From contig JAFQIB010000005.1 of assembly GCA_017397765.1 (NCBI GenBank), positions 1 through 33,214 on the forward strand: 33,214 nucleotides of DNA, read 5' to 3'. This document shows positions 6,195 to 14,746 of this stretch, piece after piece. The first letter of the stretch is position 1, and every line of letters begins with the position of its first letter. The notes beneath the pieces were generated by a model, which did not search any database, was not told the DNA's origin, and saw only the letters and a list, made by a program, of their open reading frames with translations. Made by a program: the position numbers and the translations under genes. The DNA comes from Clostridia bacterium. Its GTDB lineage: Bacteria > Bacillota > Clostridia > Christensenellales > Aristaeellaceae.

Positions 6195-8141
6195 ATGAAC
6201 ACGACTTTTCTCCCCGTGACAATGGCGGAATGCCGGGCACGGGGCTGGGACGCGCCCGACTTCGTCTACGTCTGCGGAGACGCCTATGTGGACCACCCCT
6301 CCTTCGGGCATGCCATCATCAGCCGCGTGCTGGAGCAGGCCGGCTATCGCGTCGCCATGCTCTGCCTCCCGCCCTGGCAGGATGAATCCGCCTTCAAGCA
6401 GTTCGGCCGGCCCCGGCTGGGCTTCCTGGTGTCCTCCGGCGTCATTGACAGCATGGTCAACCACTATACGGTAGCCAGGAAACGCCGGCATGACGATTCC
6501 TATGCCCCCGGCGGAAAAGCCGGTATGCGGCCCGACCGGGCGACGATCGTATACTGCAACCGCATCCGTCAGGCTTACCGGGACGTGCCGATCCTTATCG
6601 GCGGCGTGGAGGCCAGCCTCCGCCGCTTCAGCCATTATGATTACTGGGATGACAAGGTGCGCCACAGCGTGCTGGTGGATTCCGGAGCGACGCTGCTGAT
6701 GTACGGCATGGGAGAAAAGAGCATCATCGAATGCGCCAACTGGGTTGCAGACGGCATGAATCCTGCTGAGCTGCCCAGGATCCGCGGCATCTGCTATATG
6801 TCCAAAACCGCCGATCCCACCTGTTTGCAGCTGCCCAGCCATCAGGAGGTCATCGCTGACCGCAAAAAATATTGTGAAGCTTTCACCCTGCAGTACGACG
6901 AGCAGGACCCCATCCGGGGCAAGCGCCTCTGCCAGCAGCAGGATAAGGATCGCTATCTGATCCAAAACCAGCCTGCCCTGCCCCTGTCCCGCGAGGAGCT
7001 GGACGCAGTCTATGCACTGCCCTATACGCGAACCTGGCATCCCATGTATCAAAAGGAGGGCGGCGTCCCTGCCCTGCAGGAGGTTGAGTTTTCCCTCTCC
7101 TCCACCCGCGGCTGCTTTGGTTCCTGCAGCTTCTGCGCCATCACCTTCCATCAGGGCCGCATCATCCAGAGCCGCAGTCCGGAGTCCATCGTTGAGGAAG
7201 CCCGGATGCTGACAAAGCTGCCCAACTTCAAGGGCTATATCCACGACGTCGGCGGCCCGACGGCCAACTTCCGCAAGCCCGCCTGCCAGAATCAGCTGAA
7301 GGTCGGCACCTGCAGGCAGCGGCAGTGTCTTTTCCCTAAACCCTGCAAAAACCTGGAGGTCGATCACAGGGAGTTCATGTCCCTGCTGCGGCAGCTGCGG
7401 GAGCTGCCAAAGGTCAAGAAGGTATTCGTCCGCTCCGGACTGCGCTATGATTATATCATGGCAGACCGGGACACCTCCTTCCTGAAGGAATTCTGCGAGC
7501 ATCATGTATCCGGCCAGCTGAAGGTTGCACCGGAGCATGTCTGCTCCTATGTGCTGGACAGGATGGGCAAGCCCCGGCGGGAGCTCTACGACGCCTTCTG
7601 CCAGCGGTATGCCCAGGTCAACGAGAAGCTGGGCAAGAAGCAGTACCTGATCCCCTACCTGATGTCCAGCCATCCCGGCAGCGATCTGAACGCCGCCATC
7701 GAGCTGGCCTGCTATCTGCGGGATATCGGCTTCCAGCCTGATCAGGTGCAGGACTTCTACCCCACCCCCGGCACGCTGTCCACCTGTATGTTCTATACCG
7801 GGCTTGATCCCCGGACGATGAAACCCGTCTTCGTTGCCCGCTCTCCGGAGGACAAGGCCATGCAGCGGGCGCTGATGCAGTTCGGCAATCCGCGGAATCA
7901 CGAACTGGTGCGCAAGGCGCTCCGGCTGGCCGGCCGGGAGGATCTGATCGGCCGAAGCCGGGAATGCCTGGTGCCGCCGGAACGGGAGCCCCAGCGCAGC
8001 AAGCCGGGCAGCAGCAGACGGGACAATCCCGCCCATGAGCGCAAGGCCATCCGCCATGCGGACAAGAATCCTCAGAAGCCCCGCCGCCACGGCCGGGAGG
8101 AAGGGCCGCAGAGCCGCGGACATGGTCGGAAATCCCGATAA
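6195..8141 (+). CDS. YgiQ-family radical SAM protein
   Basis: The 648-residue protein belongs to the YgiQ family of large radical SAM enzymes. An N-terminal region of about 290 residues begins FLPVTMAECRARGWDAPDFVYVCGDAYVDHPSFG in family style (only partly quoted here: GDAYVDHPSFG). The 4Fe-4S/SAM motif is C307-x3-C311-x2-C314 in TRGCFGSCSFC. A DUF3362-like C-terminal region follows, then a basic, Arg/Lys/Pro-rich tail from about residue 600. The reaction is not established for the family. It is a single gene with its own promoter and terminator, typical for this conserved anaerobe protein. The charged tail might bind nucleic acid (inference). Confidence 0.92.
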   Translation: MNTTFLPVTMAECRARGWDAPDFVYVCGDAYVDHPSFGHAIISRVLEQAGYRVAMLCLPPWQDESAFKQFGRPRLGFLVSSGVIDSMVNHYTVARKRRHDDSYAPGGKAGMRPDRATIVYCNRIRQAYRDVPILIGGVEASLRRFSHYDYWDDKVRHSVLVDSGATLLMYGMGEKSIIECANWVADGMNPAELPRIRGICYMSKTADPTCLQLPSHQEVIADRKKYCEAFTLQYDEQDPIRGKRLCQQQDKDRYLIQNQPALPLSREELDAVYALPYTRTWHPMYQKEGGVPALQEVEFSLSSTRGCFGSCSFCAITFHQGRIIQSRSPESIVEEARMLTKLPNFKGYIHDVGGPTANFRKPACQNQLKVGTCRQRQCLFPKPCKNLEVDHREFMSLLRQLRELPKVKKVFVRSGLRYDYIMADRDTSFLKEFCEHHVSGQLKVAPEHVCSYVLDRMGKPRRELYDAFCQRYAQVNEKLGKKQYLIPYLMSSHPGSDLNAAIELACYLRDIGFQPDQVQDFYPTPGTLSTCMFYTGLDPRTMKPVFVARSPEDKAMQRALMQFGNPRNHELVRKALRLAGREDLIGRSRECLVPPEREPQRSKPGSSRRDNPAHERKAIRHADKNPQKPRRHGREEGPQSRGHGRKSR

Positions 8142-8167
8142 CTTCCGCTCCTGAAAACAAAATGAAA

Positions 8168-8209
8168 GCCGCACAGGCTGCGCCAAGCAGTCTCCTGTGC
8201 GGCATTTTT
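8168..8209 (+). terminator. Terminator after the YgiQ-type gene
   Basis: GCCGCACAGG (8168-8177) pairs with CCTGTGCGGC (8194-8203). An inner CTGC/GCAG stem and a 3-nt bulge continue the hairpin, and ATTTTT follows. It lies 26 nt past the ygiQ stop. It may weakly serve the convergent TetR gene as well. Confidence 0.88.
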
Positions 8210-8882
8210 ATCGTTGTATCGCGCCGAGCACTTCGTCCCATTCCTCCACCCGGAGGATCTCCACCGAGCCGTAGGGAGCATCCAGCAGCACCTCCACCGC
8301 ACGGCGATACTTCTCCAGCAGATGCAGCAGCGAGGTTGTCTCCACCCGGCTGCCCTGCGGCGCACTGGCCAGCGCAGCGGCAATTTCCATCCAGCAGTGA
8401 TTCACCGTGTGCAGAATCACCGCTTCCATCCCCTTTGCCGGCGGGTAAACGACCCCGGCAGCAGCAGCGGCGGCGACCTCCGCCTCCAGCAGCGGCAGGA
8501 AGGTTTCCTTGAGCGCATCCTGGTAGGTCATGGCGATGGCGCGGCCCTCCGGCTTGTCAATCCCAGGCAGCAGCAGCCTGACGAAATCAGCCTCCCCGCG
8601 CCGCAGCGGCATAAAAGCATACAGGAGTGCGTTGATGCGGGCCACGGGCGTATCGGCAGCCTTCAGCGCATTCTGCGCGTCCTCCGCTGCCCGGACCGCC
8701 CGGCGGTCGCACAGGGCCTTCAGCACCTCTTCCTTGCTGGCAAAATGATGGTAAAAGCCGCCCTTGGAGATATGCTCAGCGTCGAGAATGTCCTGCACGC
8801 TGGCAGCCTCGTAGCCCCGCTCGCAGAACAGCTTCTCCGCCGCATTCAGCAGCACCTGGCGTTTTTCCTCACCCTTGCGCAT
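8208..8882 (-). CDS. TetR-family transcriptional regulator
   Basis: The 224-residue protein has an N-terminal TetR helix-turn-helix (about 8-55): AAEKLFCERGYEAASVQDI, then the turn and recognition helix through SKGGFYHHFASKEEVL. A helical ligand-binding domain of about 165 residues follows and is not recognisable by sequence. The ATG at 8882 is set by AAAGGAGT with 8-nt spacing; the longer reading runs through the divergent sbcD gene. It has its own promoter. TetR regulators often control a neighbour or themselves, but sbcDC is an unusual target, and I see no clean operator palindrome in the 177-bp divergent gap. Confidence 0.9.
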   Translation of the reverse strand: MRKGEEKRQVLLNAAEKLFCERGYEAASVQDILDAEHISKGGFYHHFASKEEVLKALCDRRAVRAAEDAQNALKAADTPVARINALLYAFMPLRRGEADFVRLLLPGIDKPEGRAIAMTYQDALKETFLPLLEAEVAAAAAAGVVYPPAKGMEAVILHTVNHCWMEIAAALASAPQGSRVETTSLLHLLEKYRRAVEVLLDAPYGSVEILRVEEWDEVLGAIQR

Positions 8883-8914
8883 ACATCCGACTCCTTTATC
8901 CAAGTGGTCTGTAT

Positions 8915-8944
8915 AGTATAGGCCAAAATGCTGCCTTTCGTCAA
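8915..8944 (-). promoter_or_regulatory. Sigma-A promoter for the TetR gene
   Basis: Read on the minus strand: TTGACG (8944-8939), an 18-bp spacer, then TATACT (8920-8915). It lies about 33 nt upstream of the TetR start codon. Confidence 0.65.
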
Positions 8945-8999
8945 GGGCAGCAGCATATTCTCCCTGCAATTCCCTGCCGGCAGTCAACGGATTGCCCGC

Positions 9000-9028
9000 T
9001 TGACGAAACCCCTGCAATCGGCGATAAT
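9000..9028 (+). promoter_or_regulatory. Sigma-A promoter for sbcDC
   Basis: TTGACG (9000-9005), a 17-bp spacer and GATAAT (9023-9028). The expected transcription start is about 25 nt before the sbcD ATG at 9060, which is preceded by AGGAAAGGA. Confidence 0.7.
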
Positions 9029-9059
9029 AGAGCTTGAACACACAGGAAAGGATGATACC

Positions 9060-10214
9060 ATGAAGCTGATGCATCTGGCCGATCTGCATCTGGGCGTTTC
9101 GCTGCACAGGTATTCCCTGCAGGCGGAACAGACAGAGATGCTGCAGTCGCTGTGCCGGATCGCCGGAGAGGAAAAGCCGGACGCCATCCTCATCGCCGGG
9201 GACGTGTACGACCGAAGCATTCCGCCGGTCTATGCCACGCAGATGCTGGATACCTTTCTGGCGGCGCTCAGCCGGATCGCCAGGGTGTTTGTCATCAGCG
9301 GCAATCACGATTCCGCCGAGCGGCTGGCCTTCCTGTCCGAGCCGCTGGAAAGGGGCGGTCTGCATATCTCCCCCGTCTATCGGGGAACCGTCACGCCCAT
9401 CACGCTGGCAGATGCGAACGGCCCGGTGGATATCTGGCTCGTGCCCTATCTGAAGCCTGCCTACGTCCGTCCCTGGTTCCCTGATGAGACGCTGGAGAAC
9501 ACCAATGAAGCCCTCCGCTGCGCCCTTGCCCATCTGAAGCTCGATCCCAGCCGCCGCAATGTGCTGGTTGCCCATCAGTTCGTATCCGGCGGCAAGGTCA
9601 GCGAATCCGCCATGGCCCAGCTGGCAACGGCGGACGTGTATGTCGGCGGCATTGACATGGTGGACGCCCATCTCTTCGCCCCCTTTGATTATGTGGCGCT
9701 GGGCCATCTGCATCAGGCGCAGAACGTGGGCAGCGAGCGCATCCGCTACTGCGGCACGCCCATGGCCTATGATTTTTATGAAGCAAACGCCGTCAAGTCC
9801 GTCACCATGGTCGAGCTTGCCGGAGATCGCTCCCTTTCCATCCGGGAGATTCCCATCCCTCAGCCAAGGCCCCTGGTGGAGGTGCGCGGCAGCTTTGATG
9901 AAGTCACCGGCACGGAGGCAATCCGGCAGGCAGACAGGAACGCCTACACCCATGTGATCCTCACCGATGACCAGCCGGTGCCGGACGTCCTGAACCGGCT
10001 GCGCCAGGTCTATCCTTACCTGACCCATCTGGACTGGGACAATGCGCGTACCCGGCATGAAGCGGATTTCTCCGCAGCTGCAGATGTGAAAAAACATACG
10101 CCCGCCAGCCTCTTTGCGGAGTTTTTCCAGACCATGAACCATGCAGACATGACGCCTGAGCAATCCGATTATGTGGATCAGCTGATCCGGGAAATCTGGG
10201 AGGACAAGGCATGA
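9060..10214 (+). CDS. sbcD: Exonuclease subunit SbcD (Mre11-type)
   Basis: The 384-residue metallophosphoesterase has the two-manganese nuclease motifs in order: D8 and H10 (DLHLG), D48 (GDVYD), N82-H83 (GNHD), a later His in VLVAHQFV, and GHLH. A C-terminal capping and SbcC-binding region follows. With SbcC it forms the ATP-dependent nuclease that opens hairpins, degrades double-strand ends and clears DNA-protein blocks. The ATG at 9060 gives the standard MKLMHLADLHLG start. The longer in-frame upstream sequence contains the promoter, so it is not coding. It overlaps sbcC by 4 nt. Confidence 0.96.
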   Translation: MKLMHLADLHLGVSLHRYSLQAEQTEMLQSLCRIAGEEKPDAILIAGDVYDRSIPPVYATQMLDTFLAALSRIARVFVISGNHDSAERLAFLSEPLERGGLHISPVYRGTVTPITLADANGPVDIWLVPYLKPAYVRPWFPDETLENTNEALRCALAHLKLDPSRRNVLVAHQFVSGGKVSESAMAQLATADVYVGGIDMVDAHLFAPFDYVALGHLHQAQNVGSERIRYCGTPMAYDFYEANAVKSVTMVELAGDRSLSIREIPIPQPRPLVEVRGSFDEVTGTEAIRQADRNAYTHVILTDDQPVPDVLNRLRQVYPYLTHLDWDNARTRHEADFSAAADVKKHTPASLFAEFFQTMNHADMTPEQSDYVDQLIREIWEDKA

Positions 10215-12997
10215 GACCACTGAAGCTGATTCTGAGTGCCTTTGGCTCCTATGCAGGAACACAGGAGCTGGATTTCACGCGTCTTGGCGAAAATGGGCTG
10301 TACCTCATCTGCGGCGACACCGGCGCAGGCAAGACCACCATTTTCGACGCGATTTCCTACGCCCTGTACGACAGCCCCTCCGGCGGCGGCGAAGCCCGGG
10401 CCGATATGCTGCGCTCCAACAAAATGCTGCGCAGCCTGTATGCCGATCCGTCCGCGCCCACCTATGTTTCCCTCACCTTTTCTCATCACGATCAGGTCTA
10501 TACCATCCGCCGCAGCCCTGCGTATATGCGCCGGAAGCTTCGCGGCGAAGGACTGGTAGAGGAACGCCCCACTGCGGAGCTGACGCTTCCCGATGGAACG
10601 ATCGTTGCCGACCGCACCGTCAACAGCCGGCTTGTCAGCCTTTTGGGGCTGAGCCGGGAGCAGTTCAAGCAGGTGTCCATGATCGCACAGGGCGAATTCC
10701 GGGAGCTGCTGAAGGCGGATACGGACAAGCGGATCGCCCTGTTCCGCGATTTGTTCTCCACCGCCGATTACGGCCGCCTGCAGGATCGGCTGGCAGAAGA
10801 TGCAGCGGCGCAGAAGCGCCTGTGCGATGAACATCGCCGCAGCATCCGCGACGCCCTTCGTTTGATTGCCTGTGCGCCGGATTCTGCCTGCGCTGACTGC
10901 CTGAAGCCGCTGACGGAGGATGCGCTTCCGCCCGCAGAAGCAGATGCACTGTTTTCCGCCATCATTTGCGAGGATGAAGCAGCCGAGAAAGCCCTGACCG
11001 CTCATCTGGCTGAACTGGAGCAACAGCGCGGGATTGCCCTCGGCCAACAAAGTCAGGCATTGCAGCGGCAGCAGCTGCTTGGGCAGCTGAATCAGTCCCA
11101 GGCTGCCCTTCAGCAGGCCCAGTCCCTTTCCGCCGCTGCAGAGACTGCCCTGCAGAGCGCCCGTACACAGCAGGCACAAGCTGCCCTGCAGCTGGAGGAA
11201 GCCGCAGCCATCGAAGCGCTGATGCCCGAATACGATCGCCGCGAAGCCGCCCAGAAGGAGCTGCGCGCCCTGGATGCGCGGCAGAAGCAGCTGCTCCAGG
11301 CCACTGCCGATCTGCGACGGATGATCGCCGCGCAGGAGGCAGAGCTGCATCGCGGCAGGGAGGAACAGGCGGCACTTGCCGGATGTGCCGCAGAAGCAGA
11401 GCGGCAAAAACATGCCCTTGAAACCGTGGAACGAAAGCTGGCTGATCTTCAGGCGCTCTACACTGAACATGACGCACTGCTGACCGCCCGCATGCAGCAG
11501 GTCAAGCTCTCCGCCCTTTGTCAGGACGCAATAGCCGCCACCACCCGGGCACAGCTTGCATATCAGAACCTGTCTGCCATGTGGTATGCCCATCAGGCAG
11601 GCCATCTGGCCCGGGAGCTGCTGCAGCCGGGGCTTCCCTGCCCGGTCTGCGGCAGCCTGGAGCATCCCCGGCCCGCCGAGCTGCCGGCAGAAGCGGTGAA
11701 CAAGGCAGACGTTGAAGCTGCGGAGCTTGCCCGGGATACAGCCCGTCAGCAGGAGCATGAAGCCCGCCGCGCCTTTGATGTGGCAGCCTCCGATATTCAG
11801 CTGCGGGAAAATGCAGTTTCCAAAGCAGCCCTGTCCTGTCTTGGACAGGCGCTGTCCGATGCGCTGCCCGGCGCAATGGAGGAACAGCGGCGCGAGCTTT
11901 TCATACAGAAGAAATCAGCGTCCGAAGCGCAGCGCACCGCATCCAGTGGCGCTGACCGCCATGCGCAGCTGAGCAAAGCGATTCCCGTGCTTGAAGGCAA
12001 CCTGAACGGCAATCTGACGAAGCTACAGGAAATCACCACCTCCATGGCTTCTCTGGAAGCGACCAGACAGGCACTGGAAACACAGATCCGGAACGCTTCC
12101 CAGCGTCTATCTTTTCCCGATCGGGCATCCGCACAGCAGCGTGTTTCGCAGCTCCGGCAGCAGTCTGCCAGGGCGGATAAGGCAGCTGCCGATGCTGATC
12201 AGGCCTGGCGCAGCGCTTCTGAAGCCGCCAAAGCCCATCAGGGGCAGGCAGAGGCTTTCCAGACCCAGCTTTCTTCGATCCCGGAATACAGCCTGTCAGC
12301 GCTGCAAGCCCAGCTCCTGCAGCTTGATGCGCTTCGGGAAACGCTTACCCGGCAAAGCCGAGCCCTGATCGTCCGCCTGGGGCAAAACCGGCAGTTGCAG
12401 GCGCAGATCACTGCTGCCCGGCAAGCGCTTGTCCGGGAGGATCAGCGGCTGTCCTGGCTGACAGCGCTGGCCCGCACCGCCAACGGCCGCCTGGAGGGGC
12501 AGGAAAAAATCATGCTGGAGGCCTACGTCCAGATGGCCTACTTTGAGCGCATCCTGCTGCATGCAAACCGGCGGATGCGGATCATGAGCCGGGGGCAATA
12601 TGAGCTTGTACGCGCCGCTTCCGCTGACAACAAGCGCAGCCAAAGCGGTCTGGAGCTCAACGTCCGGGATTATGTGAACAACACCGAGCGCAGCGTCGCT
12701 TCCCTTTCTGGCGGCGAAGCTTTCCTGGCCAGCCTCTCCCTTGCGCTGGGCATGTCCGACGAGATCCAATCCCAGGAGGGCGGCATTGATCTGGAGGTTC
12801 TCTTTGTGGACGAGGGCTTCGGCTCTCTGGATGAAGAGCTGCTCCGCGTTGCCATTGGAACGCTGAAATCCCTGAGCGAAAACCACCGGCTGGTCGGCGT
12901 GATCAGTCATGTGCAGGAGCTCCGGGAGCGGATCGACCGCAAGATCATCGTCACCAAGGATCAGACCGGCGCAAGCCATGCCCGCATCGAAGCATAA
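10211..12997 (+). CDS. sbcC: Exonuclease subunit SbcC (Rad50/SMC-type ATPase)
   Basis: The 928-residue protein opens with the Rad50-type lobe and Walker A GDTGAGKTT (35-43). Long Gln/Ala-rich coiled coils flank a zinc hook C477-P-V-C480. The C-terminal lobe carries the ABC signature SLSGGEAFLASLSLALG (near 830) and Walker B VLFVDEGFGSLD (near 865). ATP binding and hydrolysis drive conformational control of the SbcD nuclease. Length is somewhat short, but all motifs are intact. The ATG overlaps the sbcD stop. I see no clear terminator before the ECF gene. Confidence 0.96.
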   Translation: MRPLKLILSAFGSYAGTQELDFTRLGENGLYLICGDTGAGKTTIFDAISYALYDSPSGGGEARADMLRSNKMLRSLYADPSAPTYVSLTFSHHDQVYTIRRSPAYMRRKLRGEGLVEERPTAELTLPDGTIVADRTVNSRLVSLLGLSREQFKQVSMIAQGEFRELLKADTDKRIALFRDLFSTADYGRLQDRLAEDAAAQKRLCDEHRRSIRDALRLIACAPDSACADCLKPLTEDALPPAEADALFSAIICEDEAAEKALTAHLAELEQQRGIALGQQSQALQRQQLLGQLNQSQAALQQAQSLSAAAETALQSARTQQAQAALQLEEAAAIEALMPEYDRREAAQKELRALDARQKQLLQATADLRRMIAAQEAELHRGREEQAALAGCAAEAERQKHALETVERKLADLQALYTEHDALLTARMQQVKLSALCQDAIAATTRAQLAYQNLSAMWYAHQAGHLARELLQPGLPCPVCGSLEHPRPAELPAEAVNKADVEAAELARDTARQQEHEARRAFDVAASDIQLRENAVSKAALSCLGQALSDALPGAMEEQRRELFIQKKSASEAQRTASSGADRHAQLSKAIPVLEGNLNGNLTKLQEITTSMASLEATRQALETQIRNASQRLSFPDRASAQQRVSQLRQQSARADKAAADADQAWRSASEAAKAHQGQAEAFQTQLSSIPEYSLSALQAQLLQLDALRETLTRQSRALIVRLGQNRQLQAQITAARQALVREDQRLSWLTALARTANGRLEGQEKIMLEAYVQMAYFERILLHANRRMRIMSRGQYELVRAASADNKRSQSGLELNVRDYVNNTERSVASLSGGEAFLASLSLALGMSDEIQSQEGGIDLEVLFVDEGFGSLDEELLRVAIGTLKSLSENHRLVGVISHVQELRERIDRKIIVTKDQTGASHARIEA

Positions 12998-13111
12998 TTC
13001 TTTGAAAATTCATTACAATTTCCGAAAAACTTAACAAAATTTCGGGAAGAAACCGGAAGGCAGGTTCGTTATATGGATGATCGAGAAATTCAGCGAAAGG
13101 AGGCCGGCGAC
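12998..13111. other. AT-rich gap between sbcC and the ECF sigma gene
   Basis: This 114-bp stretch is clearly richer in A and T than the genes around it. It holds an inverted repeat CCGAAA-N12-TTTCGG (13022-13045). I find no convincing sigma-A promoter or terminator. GAAACC (13049-13054) and CGTTAT (13067-13072) look like ECF promoter halves but are spaced only 12 bp apart. An in-frame ATG at 13073 lacks a good ribosome binding site. Confidence 0.5.
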
Positions 13112-13654
13112 GTGGAACAGGCGTTGGTCTATTCTGCTGCAGCGGTGGAAGAGCCACAGGATCTTTCCGCCTATTACGGGCAGCTGTACGAATCGTACGC
13201 AACAGACGTACTTCGCATGTGTTATTTCTACCTGGCAGACCGCCAGAAGGCCGAGGACGTCGTGCAGGATGTGTTCGTCCGGCTGATGACCACCAACCCG
13301 GTGCTTCAGCCCGGAAAGGAGAAATCATGGCTGCTGAAGGTCGCCATGAACCGCTGCCGGGATCTGTGGCGCGGCGCCTGGCTCAAGCGCGTTGTACTGG
13401 GCAGCCCGGTCTTTGAGCTCATCCCCGCAGCGGATGAGTACGCACAGATCGGCGAAAAGCAGGAAATGATGAACGCCATCAACCACCTGCCCGCCATGTT
13501 CAAGGAAGTCATCCTGCTGCATTATTATCAGGGCTATGGGATCTCCGAGATTTCAGACATGATGGGATTGCCGGAGGGCACCATCTCCTCCCGGCTTTCC
13601 CGCGCCCGTAAAAAACTTGAAGAATTGCTCTTGAAAGGAGGCGAGGAACAATGA
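13112..13654 (+). CDS. ECF-type RNA polymerase sigma factor
   Basis: The 180-residue protein has region 2 (YESYATDVLRMCYFYLADRQ, then AEDVVQDVFVRLM) and a region 4 helix-turn-helix (GYGISEISDMMGLPEGTISSRL). A linker of about 50 residues joins them and there is no region 3, as expected of the ECF group. I prefer the GTG at 13112, because AAAGGAGG (13096-13103) lies 8 nt before it. The in-frame ATG at 13073 would put that site inside the gene. Its stop overlaps the next gene (ATGA), which encodes a probable membrane anti-sigma factor, the usual ECF arrangement. The signal is unknown. Confidence 0.9.
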   Translation: MEQALVYSAAAVEEPQDLSAYYGQLYESYATDVLRMCYFYLADRQKAEDVVQDVFVRLMTTNPVLQPGKEKSWLLKVAMNRCRDLWRGAWLKRVVLGSPVFELIPAADEYAQIGEKQEMMNAINHLPAMFKEVILLHYYQGYGISEISDMMGLPEGTISSRLSRARKKLEELLLKGGEEQ

Positions 13655-14613
13655 AGCAGACAAAGCCCATGGACATCGAAGCCATGCTGCGCGATCTGCC
13701 CAGCGATGCGGACAAGGCCCTGGACGGCCTCTACGCCACGCCGTTCCTCAAGGCACGCATTGACCGTGCCGCAGAAGCAAAAAAGCGTGGGCACGGGATT
13801 CCGGCACTGCCCAAATGGGCCCCGGCACTGTGCTGCTGTGCGCTGGTGCTGGTGATTGCGCTCGTGGCGCTGCCCGGCGGCAATTCCCAGCCCGGAACGC
13901 TGATCAATTCCGCTACGCTGGGCCAGCCCACGGAAGCGCCTGCCGGGGTGCTGACTGCAGATCTTCGCAGCGGCGATATCTCCATCAGCGCCTCCCCCGC
14001 CAAGCCCGGCTACCGCAACATCTGGTCCGAGGTGCACAACGGTTCCTTCCCGCTGATCGGTATCCAGGGCAAGTATTACCGGATGCTGACCAACCCCAAC
14101 ACCGTTGACGCCTCCCTGCTGGGCGCACAGATTGCGGAGATTGAGGAGTTCACCACCGAGCCTTCCCTCTCCGGCGCGGACGCAGTCCTCTCCAATGCCG
14201 CCGACTTTGGCACGGCGGTGTATGAGGTCAGCGGCGCTCCCTCCGGTGCACTGGTTGCCGCCGAGGTCAACGGACGCATGCGCCTGTTCCAGCGCGTGAG
14301 CTTCAACGGCAATGCCCTGCGCGGCAAGGAAAAGCTGGCCAATACCCTGGCAGCCTCCAACCAGGTCATCGGCATGGAGCTCAGCGGCGTCGGTACCGTG
14401 ACCGATCCCGCCGCCTGTCAGGCCCTGACCGAGACGCTGCTGGATTATGCCTCCTATGAATCCAGCGGCAGCATCTCCTCCCGGCAGGCTCTGCTGATCG
14501 AGCTGAACAACGGCCTGGTGCTTCAGCTGGCCGTGAAGGGCGATAATCTGGCGGGCTGCGGCGTATGGAGCTGCCCCGAGTTCTTTGAAGCCTTTGAAGC
14601 TTCCCTCGACTGA
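13651..14613 (+). CDS. Single-pass membrane protein, probable anti-sigma factor
   Basis: The 320-residue protein has a cytoplasmic segment of about 54 residues, one hydrophobic helix at about 56-75 (with a run of three cysteines), and an extracytoplasmic domain of about 240 residues. The N-terminal segment (MDIEAMLRDLPSDADKALDGL) is the part expected to hold the sigma factor. It lacks an obvious zinc-binding HxxxCxxC motif. I do not recognise the outer domain. The assignment rests on the 4-nt overlap with an ECF sigma gene and on the topology, both typical of ECF/anti-sigma pairs. A DUF4367- or DUF4179-type relationship is possible but cannot be confirmed by eye. Confidence 0.6.
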   Translation: MKQTKPMDIEAMLRDLPSDADKALDGLYATPFLKARIDRAAEAKKRGHGIPALPKWAPALCCCALVLVIALVALPGGNSQPGTLINSATLGQPTEAPAGVLTADLRSGDISISASPAKPGYRNIWSEVHNGSFPLIGIQGKYYRMLTNPNTVDASLLGAQIAEIEEFTTEPSLSGADAVLSNAADFGTAVYEVSGAPSGALVAAEVNGRMRLFQRVSFNGNALRGKEKLANTLAASNQVIGMELSGVGTVTDPAACQALTETLLDYASYESSGSISSRQALLIELNNGLVLQLAVKGDNLAGCGVWSCPEFFEAFEASLD

Positions 14614-14625
14614 TTCTCATTCAAG

Positions 14626-14657
14626 CCGTCTGCGCCCTTGCGCAGGCGGTTTTTTTT
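14626..14657 (+). terminator. Terminator after the putative anti-sigma gene
   Basis: CCGTCTGCGC (14626-14635) pairs with GCGCAGGCGG (14640-14649), with one G-T wobble and a 4-nt loop, followed by eight T residues (14650-14657). It separates the first ECF unit from the second. Confidence 0.93.
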
Positions 14658-14676
14658 CCGTTATACTGTCATCAGA

Positions 14677-14703
14677 TGAACCTTTCGGCCACCGAAATAC
14701 GAC
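14677..14703 (+). promoter_or_regulatory. Possible ECF-type (self-regulated) promoter
   Basis: TGAACC (14677-14682) resembles ECF -35 elements and CGAC (14700-14703) resembles an ECF -10. The spacing is about 17 bp, depending on where the -35 is taken to end. It is the best promoter-like sequence between the terminator and the second ECF gene. A small inverted repeat TTTCGG-CCA-CCGAAA (14683-14697) lies inside it. Confidence 0.3.
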
Positions 14704-14746
14704 TGTCAGAGTGAAATGCATTTCATGCCCGGAAAGGAGGAGCCTC

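Noticed and set aside
6156-8186. Long minus-strand reading frame opposite the YgiQ-type gene
   Set aside because: The opposite strand carries the conserved CxxxCxxC radical SAM motif. This frame crosses two promoters and has no recognisable feature.
13049-13072. ECF-like promoter halves GAAACC and CGTTAT before the first ECF gene
   Set aside because: The spacing is only about 12 bp, well short of the usual 16-17 bp. No better pair was found.
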